A stretch of DNA of 46,686 nt, from the NCBI GenBank assembly GCA_035534295.1, contig DATLSE010000054.1, positions 1 to 46,686 of the forward strand, in the 5' to 3' direction. The DNA comes from DATKQJ01 sp035534295 (GTDB lineage Bacteria; Chloroflexota; Dormibacteria; Dormibacterales; Dormibacteraceae). The position numbers were made by a program, and so were the translations under genes. Positions 25,284 through 32,679 of this stretch are shown one piece after another (positions within the stretch are counted from its first letter, which is position 1; every line of letters starts with the position of its first letter). The notes beneath the pieces are model-generated. The model was not told the DNA's origin. It did no database searches and was given only the letters and a program-made list of their open reading frames with translations.

Positions 25284-26170
25284 CGGATGAGGCCCGCCCG
25301 TTCGGCCAGGGATCGAGCGGCGGTTCGGCCCAGCTCCTCCGCACTCTCGAGGCTTGCGGGTCCGCGCAACCGAACCGAGTGCGCCCCCCCTTCGCCGATG
25401 GCGGCCGCAACCAGGAACAGGGTGTCGGCGTCGACGTGGGCCAGCGCTCCGACGGGCGAGCTGCAGCCGGCGTCGAGCTCGGCCAACACCGCCCGCTCCG
25501 CCACCACGGCCAGCCGAACCGCGCGCTGGTCGAGACCGGCGAGCAGCGCGGTCAACTCGTCGTCCTGGGCCCGGCACTGCACCGCCAGGGCGCCCTGGGC
25601 CGGCGCCGGTGGCATGATCTCAGGGTCCAGCCGCTGGTCGGCGCGGCCACCCTGACCCAGCCGGTCGAGCCCGGCGGCGGCGAGAATGGCCGCCTCGGGG
25701 GATCCCGAGTTGAGCCTGCCCAGGCGGGTGTCAACGTTGCCGGCGCATGGAACCAAGCGCAGGTCGGGGCGCTGACGAAGCAGGAACGCACGCCGGCGCG
25801 GGCTGTCGGTCCCGATTTCGGCGCCCACGCGCAATCCGGCCAGGGTGGTTCCACCGCCCGCGCTGACCAGCGCGTCGCGGGGGTCGCCGCGCTCGGGGTA
25901 GGCCCCCACGACCAGACCCGGAGTGCCGGCCATGGGCAGGTCCTTGGCGCTGTGCACGGCCAGATCGATCTCCTGCGCGCCCAGGGCCACCTCGATGGCG
26001 CCGACGAAGATGCCCTCGCCCAGTTCCTCGTCCGGTCGCCTGCGATCGCCCGCGGTCGCGATCACCACCAGTTCGACGCGGCAGCCGACCTGTTCCAGGC
26101 GGGCCGCCACCGACTGACTCTGGATCAGGGCCAGACGCGACCCACGACTGCCCAGGCGAAGCGACCTCAA
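25280..26170 (-). CDS. hemC: hydroxymethylbilane synthase (porphobilinogen deaminase)
   Basis: 296 aa. Polymerises four porphobilinogens on a dipyrromethane cofactor. LRLGSRGSRLALIQSQSVA, the catalytic Asp region AVHSAKDLP, the arginine-rich DSPRRRAFLLRQRPDL and the cofactor cysteine in ELDAGCSSPVGA are present. The start is TTG (26170), overlapping the hemA stop as TTGA. Confidence 0.96.
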   Translation of the reverse strand: MRSLRLGSRGSRLALIQSQSVAARLEQVGCRVELVVIATAGDRRRPDEELGEGIFVGAIEVALGAQEIDLAVHSAKDLPMAGTPGLVVGAYPERGDPRDALVSAGGGTTLAGLRVGAEIGTDSPRRRAFLLRQRPDLRLVPCAGNVDTRLGRLNSGSPEAAILAAAGLDRLGQGGRADQRLDPEIMPPAPAQGALAVQCRAQDDELTALLAGLDQRAVRLAVVAERAVLAELDAGCSSPVGALAHVDADTLFLVAAAIGEGGAHSVRLRGPASLESAEELGRTAARSLAERAGLIR

Positions 26171-27246
26171 AGGTCGAACAGCCTGCGCGCAGCCCGCCCG
26201 GCTGATCCGTCACGATCGCGACGGAGGCTGCTCACCGGCTCGTGCATGAGGTCGGTGACGACCTGGCGCGAGAAGGCCTCGATCAGGTCGCGGTCGCGCG
26301 GGGACAGAGCCGGCAGGCGGCGTAGGAGGCGTTCCAAGCGCTGCTCTCTCCTACCCTCGACCCGCTCCCGCAGGGCCTTCAGCGTGTCCACCGAGAGCCG
26401 GCCATGGTGCCAGTCGAGGTATTCCCGCACGCCCTCCTCGACCAACGACTCCGCCCCCGACACCCAGGCGGCGTCGACGGCCGCGCGGCTGAAGAGGTCG
26501 TCGACCCCGAGATAGTTGGACCCGAGGGCCTCGCGCACGGCGACGGGTACCGCGGCCGGGGCTGAGAGGTCGGCGATCGGGGGCAGCGTGCCCGCGCCTT
26601 CGAGCTCCAACCAGGGGCCGGAGAGGGCGATGGCCAGCCCTGCCGCCGAGGGGGCGAGCGCGGCCCCTTCGGCCAGGCTCAGCACATCTCCGCGCGGGGT
26701 CCGGCTGATGACCTGGACCGTGGCCCCGGCCGCCTGCGCGGCGCGCGCCAGACTCTCCCCCATGACACCCGCCCCGGCCACGATCAGCGGCCGCCCGGTG
26801 ATCGACGAGCGGGCGGCGAGCCACCCCAGCGCACGCTCTGCCAGGGCAGGCGAATGCGGCCGGGAGCGGGCTCGGACCCGCCGACCACAGGCGATGGCGG
26901 TCTCCAGCAGACGCACCAGATTGTGATCTGGCGGCCGCCGGCGCCGCACCTCGGCCAGGGTCTGACGAACCTGGTGCAGCACCTCGTCCTCGCCCAGCGA
27001 GGCGCTCTCCAGTCCGGCCGCGATCCGCATCAGGCGCCGTACCGCCGCCTCGCCCTGATGCTCCCGCATGCTCTCCAGGTGCGGCGGCTGGCCCATCCCG
27101 TAGACCTCGACCCGGTGGCAGGTGCTGAGTACCGCCCACCAGGGGTGATGCTCGACCAGAGCGGTGAGCTCTAGCCGGAGCCGCTCGCGCACATCGACCG
27201 GCGCGTCCCCGGCATCTATCGACAGGGCCCAGGGTTCGGGGCTCAT
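26167..27246 (-). CDS. hemA: glutamyl-tRNA reductase
   Basis: 359 aa; reduces glutamyl-tRNA to glutamate-1-semialdehyde, the committed step of C5 tetrapyrrole synthesis. The catalytic cysteine is in STCHRVEVY (usually STCNRTEVY), followed by ESASLGEDEVLHQVRQTL, and the NADPH site IVAGAGVMGESLA. Shorter than the usual ~420 aa, mainly at the dimerisation end. ATG at 27246 overlaps the regulator stop as ATGA. Confidence 0.95.
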   Translation of the reverse strand: MSPEPWALSIDAGDAPVDVRERLRLELTALVEHHPWWAVLSTCHRVEVYGMGQPPHLESMREHQGEAAVRRLMRIAAGLESASLGEDEVLHQVRQTLAEVRRRRPPDHNLVRLLETAIACGRRVRARSRPHSPALAERALGWLAARSSITGRPLIVAGAGVMGESLARAAQAAGATVQVISRTPRGDVLSLAEGAALAPSAAGLAIALSGPWLELEGAGTLPPIADLSAPAAVPVAVREALGSNYLGVDDLFSRAAVDAAWVSGAESLVEEGVREYLDWHHGRLSVDTLKALRERVEGRREQRLERLLRRLPALSPRDRDLIEAFSRQVVTDLMHEPVSSLRRDRDGSAGRAARRLFDL

Positions 27247-27896
27247 GGCGCCAGCCAGCCTTCGATGAAGCTGATCAGGAGCTTGTCCATCGCTGCCTCG
27301 GCGTCGACCAGCAGACCGGTCGCCTCCCGCGTGTCGAGTCCGCGCTGCCGAGCGGTGGCCGCCAGGGATTGGATGAAGGGCGAGCGAAAGCGCAGGAAAC
27401 CCTCCACCGCCTCGGTCAGGGTCGCGCCCAGGAGCGCGGCGTGATGTCCGTATTCGGTGCCGTGACGCGCCGCCTCGTGCAGGTTGGCCATGGCGCTGGC
27501 GGGTCCGTCGGCGTCGAGATGGGCGAGCAGGCACTCACTCATGTGTCGGCCCCGCTCGCGCAGAAGATCGCGATCCTCGCTCTTGATGTCGGTGAGCCAG
27601 CGGATGGGTTCGCCGCCCGGGGCGGGGTGAAGGCGTCGATAGGCCATCGAGATCTGATTCCCGTCCGTGCCGAGCTCGGTCAGGGCCGGGCGCCTAGGGC
27701 GTAGCCGGGGGAGCAGAGCCACGATCGTGGTGTGGGGGAAGCGGCGATGACCGCCGGGCGTGGTGAAGCTGGCGATCTGGCCCCGGTCAGCCCACCGGCG
27801 CAGGGTGCTGGGCGTTATCCCCAGCAGCCGGCTCGCCTCGCCCAGGCCCAGATAGGCGCCGGTGGCGGGGGCGGAAATCTCGTCAACACTGCTCAA
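27243..27896 (-). CDS. MerR/BldC-like HTH regulator heading the haem operon
   Basis: 217 aa. Residues 15-60 are a MerR/excisionase-type winged helix (LGLGEASRLLGITPSTLRRWADRG, GGHRRF). Residues 95-217 are all-alpha with several histidines (HEAARHGTEYGHH) and no recognised family. The gene is translationally coupled to hemA (ATGA), so its product probably regulates tetrapyrrole synthesis; haem or a precursor as ligand is a guess. The only available start is a TTG at 27896, embedded in direct repeats that could be its own binding site. No known haem regulator with this architecture comes to mind. Confidence 0.8.
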   Translation of the reverse strand: MSSVDEISAPATGAYLGLGEASRLLGITPSTLRRWADRGQIASFTTPGGHRRFPHTTIVALLPRLRPRRPALTELGTDGNQISMAYRRLHPAPGGEPIRWLTDIKSEDRDLLRERGRHMSECLLAHLDADGPASAMANLHEAARHGTEYGHHAALLGATLTEAVEGFLRFRSPFIQSLAATARQRGLDTREATGLLVDAEAAMDKLLISFIEGWLAP

Positions 27897-27920
27897 ATCT
27901 GATCAAATCTACCAATCTGA
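27893..27920. promoter_or_regulatory. direct repeats in the haem operon promoter
   Basis: TCAAATCT occurs at 27893-27900 and 27903-27910, one helical turn apart, followed by a related CCAATCT at 27912-27918. On the minus strand a TAGATT -10-like box (27911-27906) lies 9 bases before the TTG start. Head-to-tail AT-rich repeats are the known binding pattern of BldC, a MerR-like protein. Confidence 0.5.
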
Positions 27921-27971
27921 GACCACCGCCGCTCACGTCCGCTGCGCTCCGCGGTGATCGGGGCCGGGAAG

Positions 27972-29096
27972 TCAGTCCGCCAGGCGTTCGACCAGATAGT
28001 CGATGCACGCGGTTATGGCCTCGGCGTCGGCGGGTTCGACGGCGGGAAACAGACCCAGCCGAAGCTGGTTTCGACCGAGCTTACGGTAGGCGTCGGTATC
28101 GACCACGCCGTTCTCGCGCAGGGCGGCCGAGATCAGCTTGGCATCGACCTTGGGATCGAGGTCGATGGTGGCGACGACGGGGCTCCGCATCTGCGGGTCG
28201 GCGACGAACGGCGAGGCCCAAGGACGCGATTCGGCCCAGTTGTAGACGGCGGCCGAGCTCCGCTCCGAGCGCTGCGCGGCGAACTCGAGTCCACCACCAT
28301 CCAGAATCCAGCGCAGCTGGTCCTGGAGCAGGAAGAGGGTGGCCAGCGCAGGCGTGTTGTAGGTCTGGTCCAGGCGCGAGTTCTCGATCGCGATGCCGAG
28401 ATCCAAGAAGGCCGGTGTCCAGCGGCCGGCGGCCTTGATCCGCGCCACCCGCTCCAGGGCGGCCGGGCTCATGAGCGCGAGCCAGAGCCCGCCGTCGGAG
28501 GCGAACACCTTCTGCGGGGCGAAGTAGTAGCAGTCGAAATCGGCCGGATCGACGCGCATGGCCCCCGCCGCCGAGGTGGCGTCGACCAGGACCAGCCCGG
28601 TCGGATCGGGGCGCCTGATCGGCATCGCAACCCCGGTCGAGGTCTCGTTATGGGTCAGGGCGTAGGTGTCAATGCCTTCCCCGGGTTGCAGGGCGGGATG
28701 GGTGCCCGGTTCGGATTCGATCACCTCCGGGGTCTGGAGGTGGGGCGCAGCCGCAGCCGCCGCCGCGAACTTGGACGAGAACTCGCCAAATACCAGATGC
28801 TGGCTGCGACGCTCGATCAGGCCGAAGGTGGCGACGTCCCAAAAGCAGGTGCTGCCCCCAACCCCCAGCACCACCTCGTAGCCCGCCGGGAGCTGGAAAA
28901 GCTCGACCAGGCCCTGCTTCACCGCCGCCACCAGGGAGCGCACGGGGGCCTGCCTGTGGCTGGTGCCCATGAGCTGCGATCCGGCCTCGGCCAGAGCCTT
29001 CAAGGCTCGGGGGTCCACCTTGGATGGACCACATCCAAAGCGTCCGTCCTGGGGCAGCAAATTGGGCGGGATACGGACCTGGGCAAGGTTGGGCAT
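27972..29096 (-). CDS. serC: phosphoserine aminotransferase
   Basis: 374 aa, class V PLP aminotransferase of the actinobacterial-type SerC group. Makes phosphoserine from 3-phosphohydroxypyruvate and glutamate. RFGCGPSKVDPRAL at the N-terminus, MGTSHRQAPVR, LTHNETSTGV, LVDATSAAGAMRVD and the PLP lysine in FAPQKVFASDGG. The ATG at 29096 is chosen from the family N-terminus; an open extension upstream is Arg/Pro-rich antisense-like sequence. Single gene; the MFS gene upstream on the same strand ends 53 bases before it. Confidence 0.92.
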   Translation of the reverse strand: MPNLAQVRIPPNLLPQDGRFGCGPSKVDPRALKALAEAGSQLMGTSHRQAPVRSLVAAVKQGLVELFQLPAGYEVVLGVGGSTCFWDVATFGLIERRSQHLVFGEFSSKFAAAAAAAPHLQTPEVIESEPGTHPALQPGEGIDTYALTHNETSTGVAMPIRRPDPTGLVLVDATSAAGAMRVDPADFDCYYFAPQKVFASDGGLWLALMSPAALERVARIKAAGRWTPAFLDLGIAIENSRLDQTYNTPALATLFLLQDQLRWILDGGGLEFAAQRSERSSAAVYNWAESRPWASPFVADPQMRSPVVATIDLDPKVDAKLISAALRENGVVDTDAYRKLGRNQLRLGLFPAVEPADAEAITACIDYLVERLAD

Positions 29097-29149
29097 GTGG
29101 ACTATTGTGGCGCCGAGCGCAACCGGGCGTGGGCGGCGGGGGGTGGCCG

Positions 29150-30397
29150 TCAGATCGGCTCCGGCGAGCCCAGGGCAGGATTCTGGGATCGCTTCAGGGC
29201 GCCGGCCCGAAGTGACCAGATCGCGGCTCCCCCAGCCGCGAGGGCGGCGATACCCCCCAATGCGAGCGCGGTCCGGCCTCCGTAGTGCTGGCCGATGTAC
29301 CCGATCAGCGGACCGCCGATCGGCGTCGTACCCAGGAAGACCATCACGAAGAGCGACTGCACCCGGCCCCGGTGTTGAGAGTCGGAGGCCAGCTGGAGCA
29401 TGGCGTTGTTTGAAGCCTGGAAGGTGATCATGGCCGCCCCCATCAGGGCGAGCAGGATCAGCTCCAGGGCCAGGGTCGGCGCCCACGCGGCGCCCATCAT
29501 CAGGAACCCGAAGACGACTATGGCGCCGAACATGAGCGCGTGGGTGGGCCGGGCGCGGCTGGCCGCGACCAGGGCGCCGACCAGGGCGCCGACGCCCTGG
29601 GCGGACAGAAGCAGGCCCAGGGTGCGAGGGCCGCCGCTGAAGGAATAGCGCGCCATGAGCGAGAGCACGACCTGGAAGTTGAACGCGAACATCCCCACCA
29701 CGGCCATGGTCAGGATCGGCACCCTAAGCGCCGGGCGGGTCCAGACGTATTGGAACCCCTCTCGGACCTGACCCCGTGCCCGCACCACGGCCTGGGCCTG
29801 ATGGAGCTCATCGCTGCGCATGAGGTAGAGGGCGCCGATGGTGAACGCGAAAGAGAGGGCGTTGATCAAAAAACACCAAGCGATGCCGAAGGCGGCGATG
29901 ACGAATCCAGCGATCGAGGGCCCGATCGTGCGCGCAGAGGTGAAGGTGGCGGTGTTGAGGGCGATGGCGTTGGGCAGACGGTCGGCGCCCACCATCTCCA
30001 CGGCAAAGCTGGACCGGGTGGGGTTGTCCACGGTGTTGACCAGGCCCAAGCCCAGGGCCAGGAGGTAGACCATCCAGACCTGCACCCGATTGCTGAAGGT
30101 GAGCAGGGCCAGGGCCAGGGCCAAGGCCCCAGAGAGGGATTGGGTGACCAGGAGCACCCGGCGCTTGTCCAGGCGGTCCGCCACCAATCCGCCCCAGGCC
30201 GCGAATAAGAGCATCGGCAACTGCTGCAGGGCGGTGGCTATCCCCAGGTCGATGCCGCTCCCGGTCAGGCGCAGGATGAGCCAGGACTGGGCCACCATCT
30301 GCATCCAGGTCCCGACCTGGGAGAGGACGGAGCCAAAGAAATAGAGGCGGTAGTTGTAGATCTGAAGCGAGGAGAAGGTCCTCGCCAGCCGGCTCAG
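29150..30397 (-). CDS. MFS efflux transporter, probable CTG start
   Basis: Twelve-helix MFS_3/EntS-like exporter; GGLVADRLDKRR is the loop 2-3 motif. Starting at the first ATG (30304) the protein would lose the first half of TM1. The frame continues upstream through LQIYNYRLYFFGSVLSQVGTWM, a normal family N-terminus, to a CTG at 30397 that overlaps the marR stop as CTGA, with GGAG 8 bases upstream. From CTG the protein is 415 aa, the normal length. No ATG, GTG or TTG is available in frame between. Substrate unknown; the MarR partner suggests drug or toxin export. Confidence 0.85.
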   Translation of the reverse strand: MSRLARTFSSLQIYNYRLYFFGSVLSQVGTWMQMVAQSWLILRLTGSGIDLGIATALQQLPMLLFAAWGGLVADRLDKRRVLLVTQSLSGALALALALLTFSNRVQVWMVYLLALGLGLVNTVDNPTRSSFAVEMVGADRLPNAIALNTATFTSARTIGPSIAGFVIAAFGIAWCFLINALSFAFTIGALYLMRSDELHQAQAVVRARGQVREGFQYVWTRPALRVPILTMAVVGMFAFNFQVVLSLMARYSFSGGPRTLGLLLSAQGVGALVGALVAASRARPTHALMFGAIVVFGFLMMGAAWAPTLALELILLALMGAAMITFQASNNAMLQLASDSQHRGRVQSLFVMVFLGTTPIGGPLIGYIGQHYGGRTALALGGIAALAAGGAAIWSLRAGALKRSQNPALGSPEPI

Positions 30398-30831
30398 ACC
30401 TCGGACTCCAGGAGCCGGCTCAGGGCCGTCACCGCAGTCCGCACCGCATCCAGCTCAAGCGGCGTGAGCCTGACCAAGAGCCGGCTCAGGTAGAGGTTGC
30501 CCTGGGTCCGGCTGGCGAGCACGAGTTCGCGCCCCTGCTCGGTGCACTCAAGCCAGCTCAGGCGACGGTCCGAATCGTCGCTCCTGCGGGCCAGCAGGCC
30601 GCGGGCCTCAAGCCCGGCCACCATCGACGTCATGGTGGGTGGGCGGACCCGCTCGCGCTCGGCCAGTTGACCCACGGTCAGCGGACCGCGGCTCAGCACC
30701 GCGCTCAGGGCGGAGAGCGCGGTGGCTCCGACCGGCACGTCGGTGTTCTGCCGCAGCCGCCGGTTGAGACGCCCCGCCAGCAATCTGAGGGCGGCCCCGA
30801 TCTCGAGCAGGTCCGACTTGGCGCTTGTCAT
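30394..30831 (-). CDS. MarR-family transcriptional regulator
   Basis: 145 aa. Winged helix with LTVGQLAERERVRPPTMTSMVAGLEARGLLARRSDDSDRRLSWLE typical of MarR, flanked by the helical dimer interface. Overlaps the MFS gene by CTGA and has a long dyad immediately upstream of its ATG, so it most likely represses itself and the transporter. Ligand unknown. Confidence 0.9.
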   Translation of the reverse strand: MTSAKSDLLEIGAALRLLAGRLNRRLRQNTDVPVGATALSALSAVLSRGPLTVGQLAERERVRPPTMTSMVAGLEARGLLARRSDDSDRRLSWLECTEQGRELVLASRTQGNLYLSRLLVRLTPLELDAVRTAVTALSRLLESEV

Positions 30832-30856
30832 TAGGATGGCTAATTAGCCATTCTAA
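30831..30856. promoter_or_regulatory. 26-bp dyad, likely MarR operator
   Basis: A perfect 16-bp palindrome ATGGCTAATTAGCCAT at 30836-30851 is extended by TTAG (30831-30834) and CTAA (30853-30856), leaving a single unpaired position in each arm. It touches the marR start codon, where bound repressor would block transcription or translation start. Confidence 0.75.
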
Positions 30857-30892
30857 GTTCTTTGCCAGGGGCACGGGCCCCCGCGGACTTTT

Positions 30893-31216
30893 TTAGATCA
30901 GACCTTCGAGCTTGCTCTTGAGGTCGCCCTTGAGACCGGGCCGAAAGCCCACTATGCGCTCCTTGGGCTCGCCGTTCTTGAAGATGATCAGAGTGGGAAT
31001 GCTCATGATCCCAAGTCCCCCCGGGGTGCTGGGATTCTGGTCCACGTCCATCTTCACCACGCGAACGCTGTCGCCCATCTCGCCTCCGATCTCCTCCACG
31101 ACGGGGGCGATCATGCGGCATGGGGCGCACCAAGTGGCCCAGAAGTCCACTAGCACGGGCTTGTCGGACTTCAAAACCGTGGCATCAAAATCGGCGTCGG
31201 TAACCGCTGCGACCAT
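30893..31216 (-). CDS. trxA: thioredoxin
   Basis: 107 aa, single thioredoxin domain. Active site WCAPC with C30 and C33 (the common form is WCGPC), the cis-proline in MSIPTLIIF, and VDFWATW at the second strand. Cytosolic disulfide reductase. The FmdB-type zinc-ribbon gene lies 15 bases upstream on the same strand, so they may be co-transcribed. Confidence 0.96.
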   Translation of the reverse strand: MVAAVTDADFDATVLKSDKPVLVDFWATWCAPCRMIAPVVEEIGGEMGDSVRVVKMDVDQNPSTPGGLGIMSIPTLIIFKNGEPKERIVGFRPGLKGDLKSKLEGLI

Positions 31217-31231
31217 GTTGAACCTTCCTCC

Positions 31232-31531
31232 TCAATCCGCTGCGTTCGGCTTGCTCTGCGCGCTCTCGGCCGGACCAGTGGTCTTGGCTCCATCGGCGCC
31301 AGCGGTCGGCGTGGAGGCGGGCGCGGGACCGTCATCCTTGGCCGCCTTGGGCGTGACCTTGTAGTCCGTGCTGTAGAAGCCGCTGCCCTTGAACTGCACC
31401 CCCACCGGGTAGAGCATCTTGTGCAGCGCTCCACCGCAGCCGGAGCAGACCTTGAGCGGAGCGTCGGACATGCTCTGCATGATCTCGAACTCCTTCCCGC
31501 AGCCAGCGCAACGGTAACCGTAGATTGGCAT
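31232..31531 (-). CDS. FmdB-family zinc ribbon protein
   Basis: 99 aa. The N-terminal 55 residues form a small zinc ribbon with C8/C11 (YRCAGCGKEFE) and C29/C32 (VCSGCGG), then GSGFYSTDY, the hallmark end of the FmdB domain. The remaining ~40 residues are an Ala/Pro/Thr-rich disordered tail. Regulatory function in the family is putative. Upstream of trxA. Confidence 0.9.
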   Translation of the reverse strand: MPIYGYRCAGCGKEFEIMQSMSDAPLKVCSGCGGALHKMLYPVGVQFKGSGFYSTDYKVTPKAAKDDGPAPASTPTAGADGAKTTGPAESAQSKPNAAD

Positions 31532-31539
31532 CGCTATAC

Positions 31540-32679
31540 CTAACCGGTCGATCCGGTACCTATGTTCCGACCTGGATCAAGTTGGTGCAGCGCCATGCCC
31601 GACGGTGGCTTGGGATGGAAGTAGGTTGCCTTCTGAGGCATGGTCTGGCCCTGCTCGGCCACCTTGAGGATGGCCGACACGTCCGGGGCGGGAAGCAGGA
31701 AGGCCGCGACCCCCCTGCCCTCGTCGACCCAGCGCACCGCCTCGGCGGCGTCCCGGGTGTACTCGAGGGCCTCCTCGGCCGTGCGCCGGCCGACCACGTT
31801 GTCGAGGATCTGGCGGTGAAGTTCCATCACCGCCTCGCCTCCCTCCAGGCGGAAGATCTCGAACGCGCCAGCCTGGTAGACGGCTGTGGCCGGGCCCGCC
31901 TCCAGCGCCGCCAGCGCAGAGGTGAGGTCGGCCACCGGGTCCCCGCCGCGCACCGGCAGCCCCGAACGCAGGACTCGGTGGGTGGGCAGCACGGTGAGCC
32001 CAGGATCGGCGATGTCGGTCAGGCAGGCCAGGGTGAAGCGCGAGGCCGCCTCTTCTGCCCCGCCCAACTCTTGCGAGTAGGCAAGCGTCGTCTCGTATCG
32101 GTGATGACCGTCAGCGATCAGGACCGGGCGCTGGGCAAAGGCCAGACTCACCTCGGACATGAACCCGGCATCGCGGATGGTGTAGAGGGTGTGATCCTGA
32201 TCCTGAAATCGGAAATCCACGCGGTCTTGAAGGGGAGCCCCGGACATCAGTCCCGGCAGATCCTGATACAGAAACCAGAGCGGCTCCAGGCTGGTGCCGG
32301 TCGCTCTCAACAACGCCAGGCGATCCTCTTTGGGACCTCGATGGGTTCGTTCGTGCGGAAGAACAACGCGGTCCTCGTAGGGCTGTAGGCGGAGAGCCGC
32401 GATGAGATCGCGGCGCACCGCACCAGCCCAGCGGGTCTCGTGCAGCATCATGACGGGCTCGCTCTCCTGGATCCAGCTGCCCTCCTGGAGCCATTTCCGA
32501 AGCAGCGCCGCCGAGCCGTCGTAATCACGCCCGGGCCGGGTGAGATGGACGATGTTGTGCTCCGAGCGCGCCTTGAGCGAGGCGACCTGATCCTCATCGA
32601 GCACGTCGTAGGGCGGGGCCACGGCCGGCTCTAGAGGCCCGGCGCACCGAATGGCCCGAAAGCCGCGAACGTCAGCCAT
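31540..32679 (-). CDS. DUF1015-family protein
   Basis: 379 aa. DUF1015 marks: FRAIR near the start, AVAPPYDVLDEDQ, YRYETTLAYS with ADGHHRYET in the middle, and the C-terminal LPAPDVSAILKVAEQGQTMPQKATYFHPKPPSG. The biochemical role of the family is not established; it is often next to serA, as here. ATG at 32679 makes an 8-base overlap with the serA stop; a GTG two codons upstream (32685) is the alternative. Confidence 0.9.
   Translation of the reverse strand: MADVRGFRAIRCAGPLEPAVAPPYDVLDEDQVASLKARSEHNIVHLTRPGRDYDGSAALLRKWLQEGSWIQESEPVMMLHETRWAGAVRRDLIAALRLQPYEDRVVLPHERTHRGPKEDRLALLRATGTSLEPLWFLYQDLPGLMSGAPLQDRVDFRFQDQDHTLYTIRDAGFMSEVSLAFAQRPVLIADGHHRYETTLAYSQELGGAEEAASRFTLACLTDIADPGLTVLPTHRVLRSGLPVRGGDPVADLTSALAALEAGPATAVYQAGAFEIFRLEGGEAVMELHRQILDNVVGRRTAEEALEYTRDAAEAVRWVDEGRGVAAFLLPAPDVSAILKVAEQGQTMPQKATYFHPKPPSGMALHQLDPGRNIGTGSTG

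Noticed and set aside
25379..26515. 378-residue plus-strand open frame opposite hemC/hemA
   Set aside because: Spans two real coupled genes and has no recognisable domain.
27954..29285. 443-residue plus-strand open frame opposite serC
   Set aside because: Gly/Arg/Gln-rich antisense of a clear SerC gene; no motif, no start signal.
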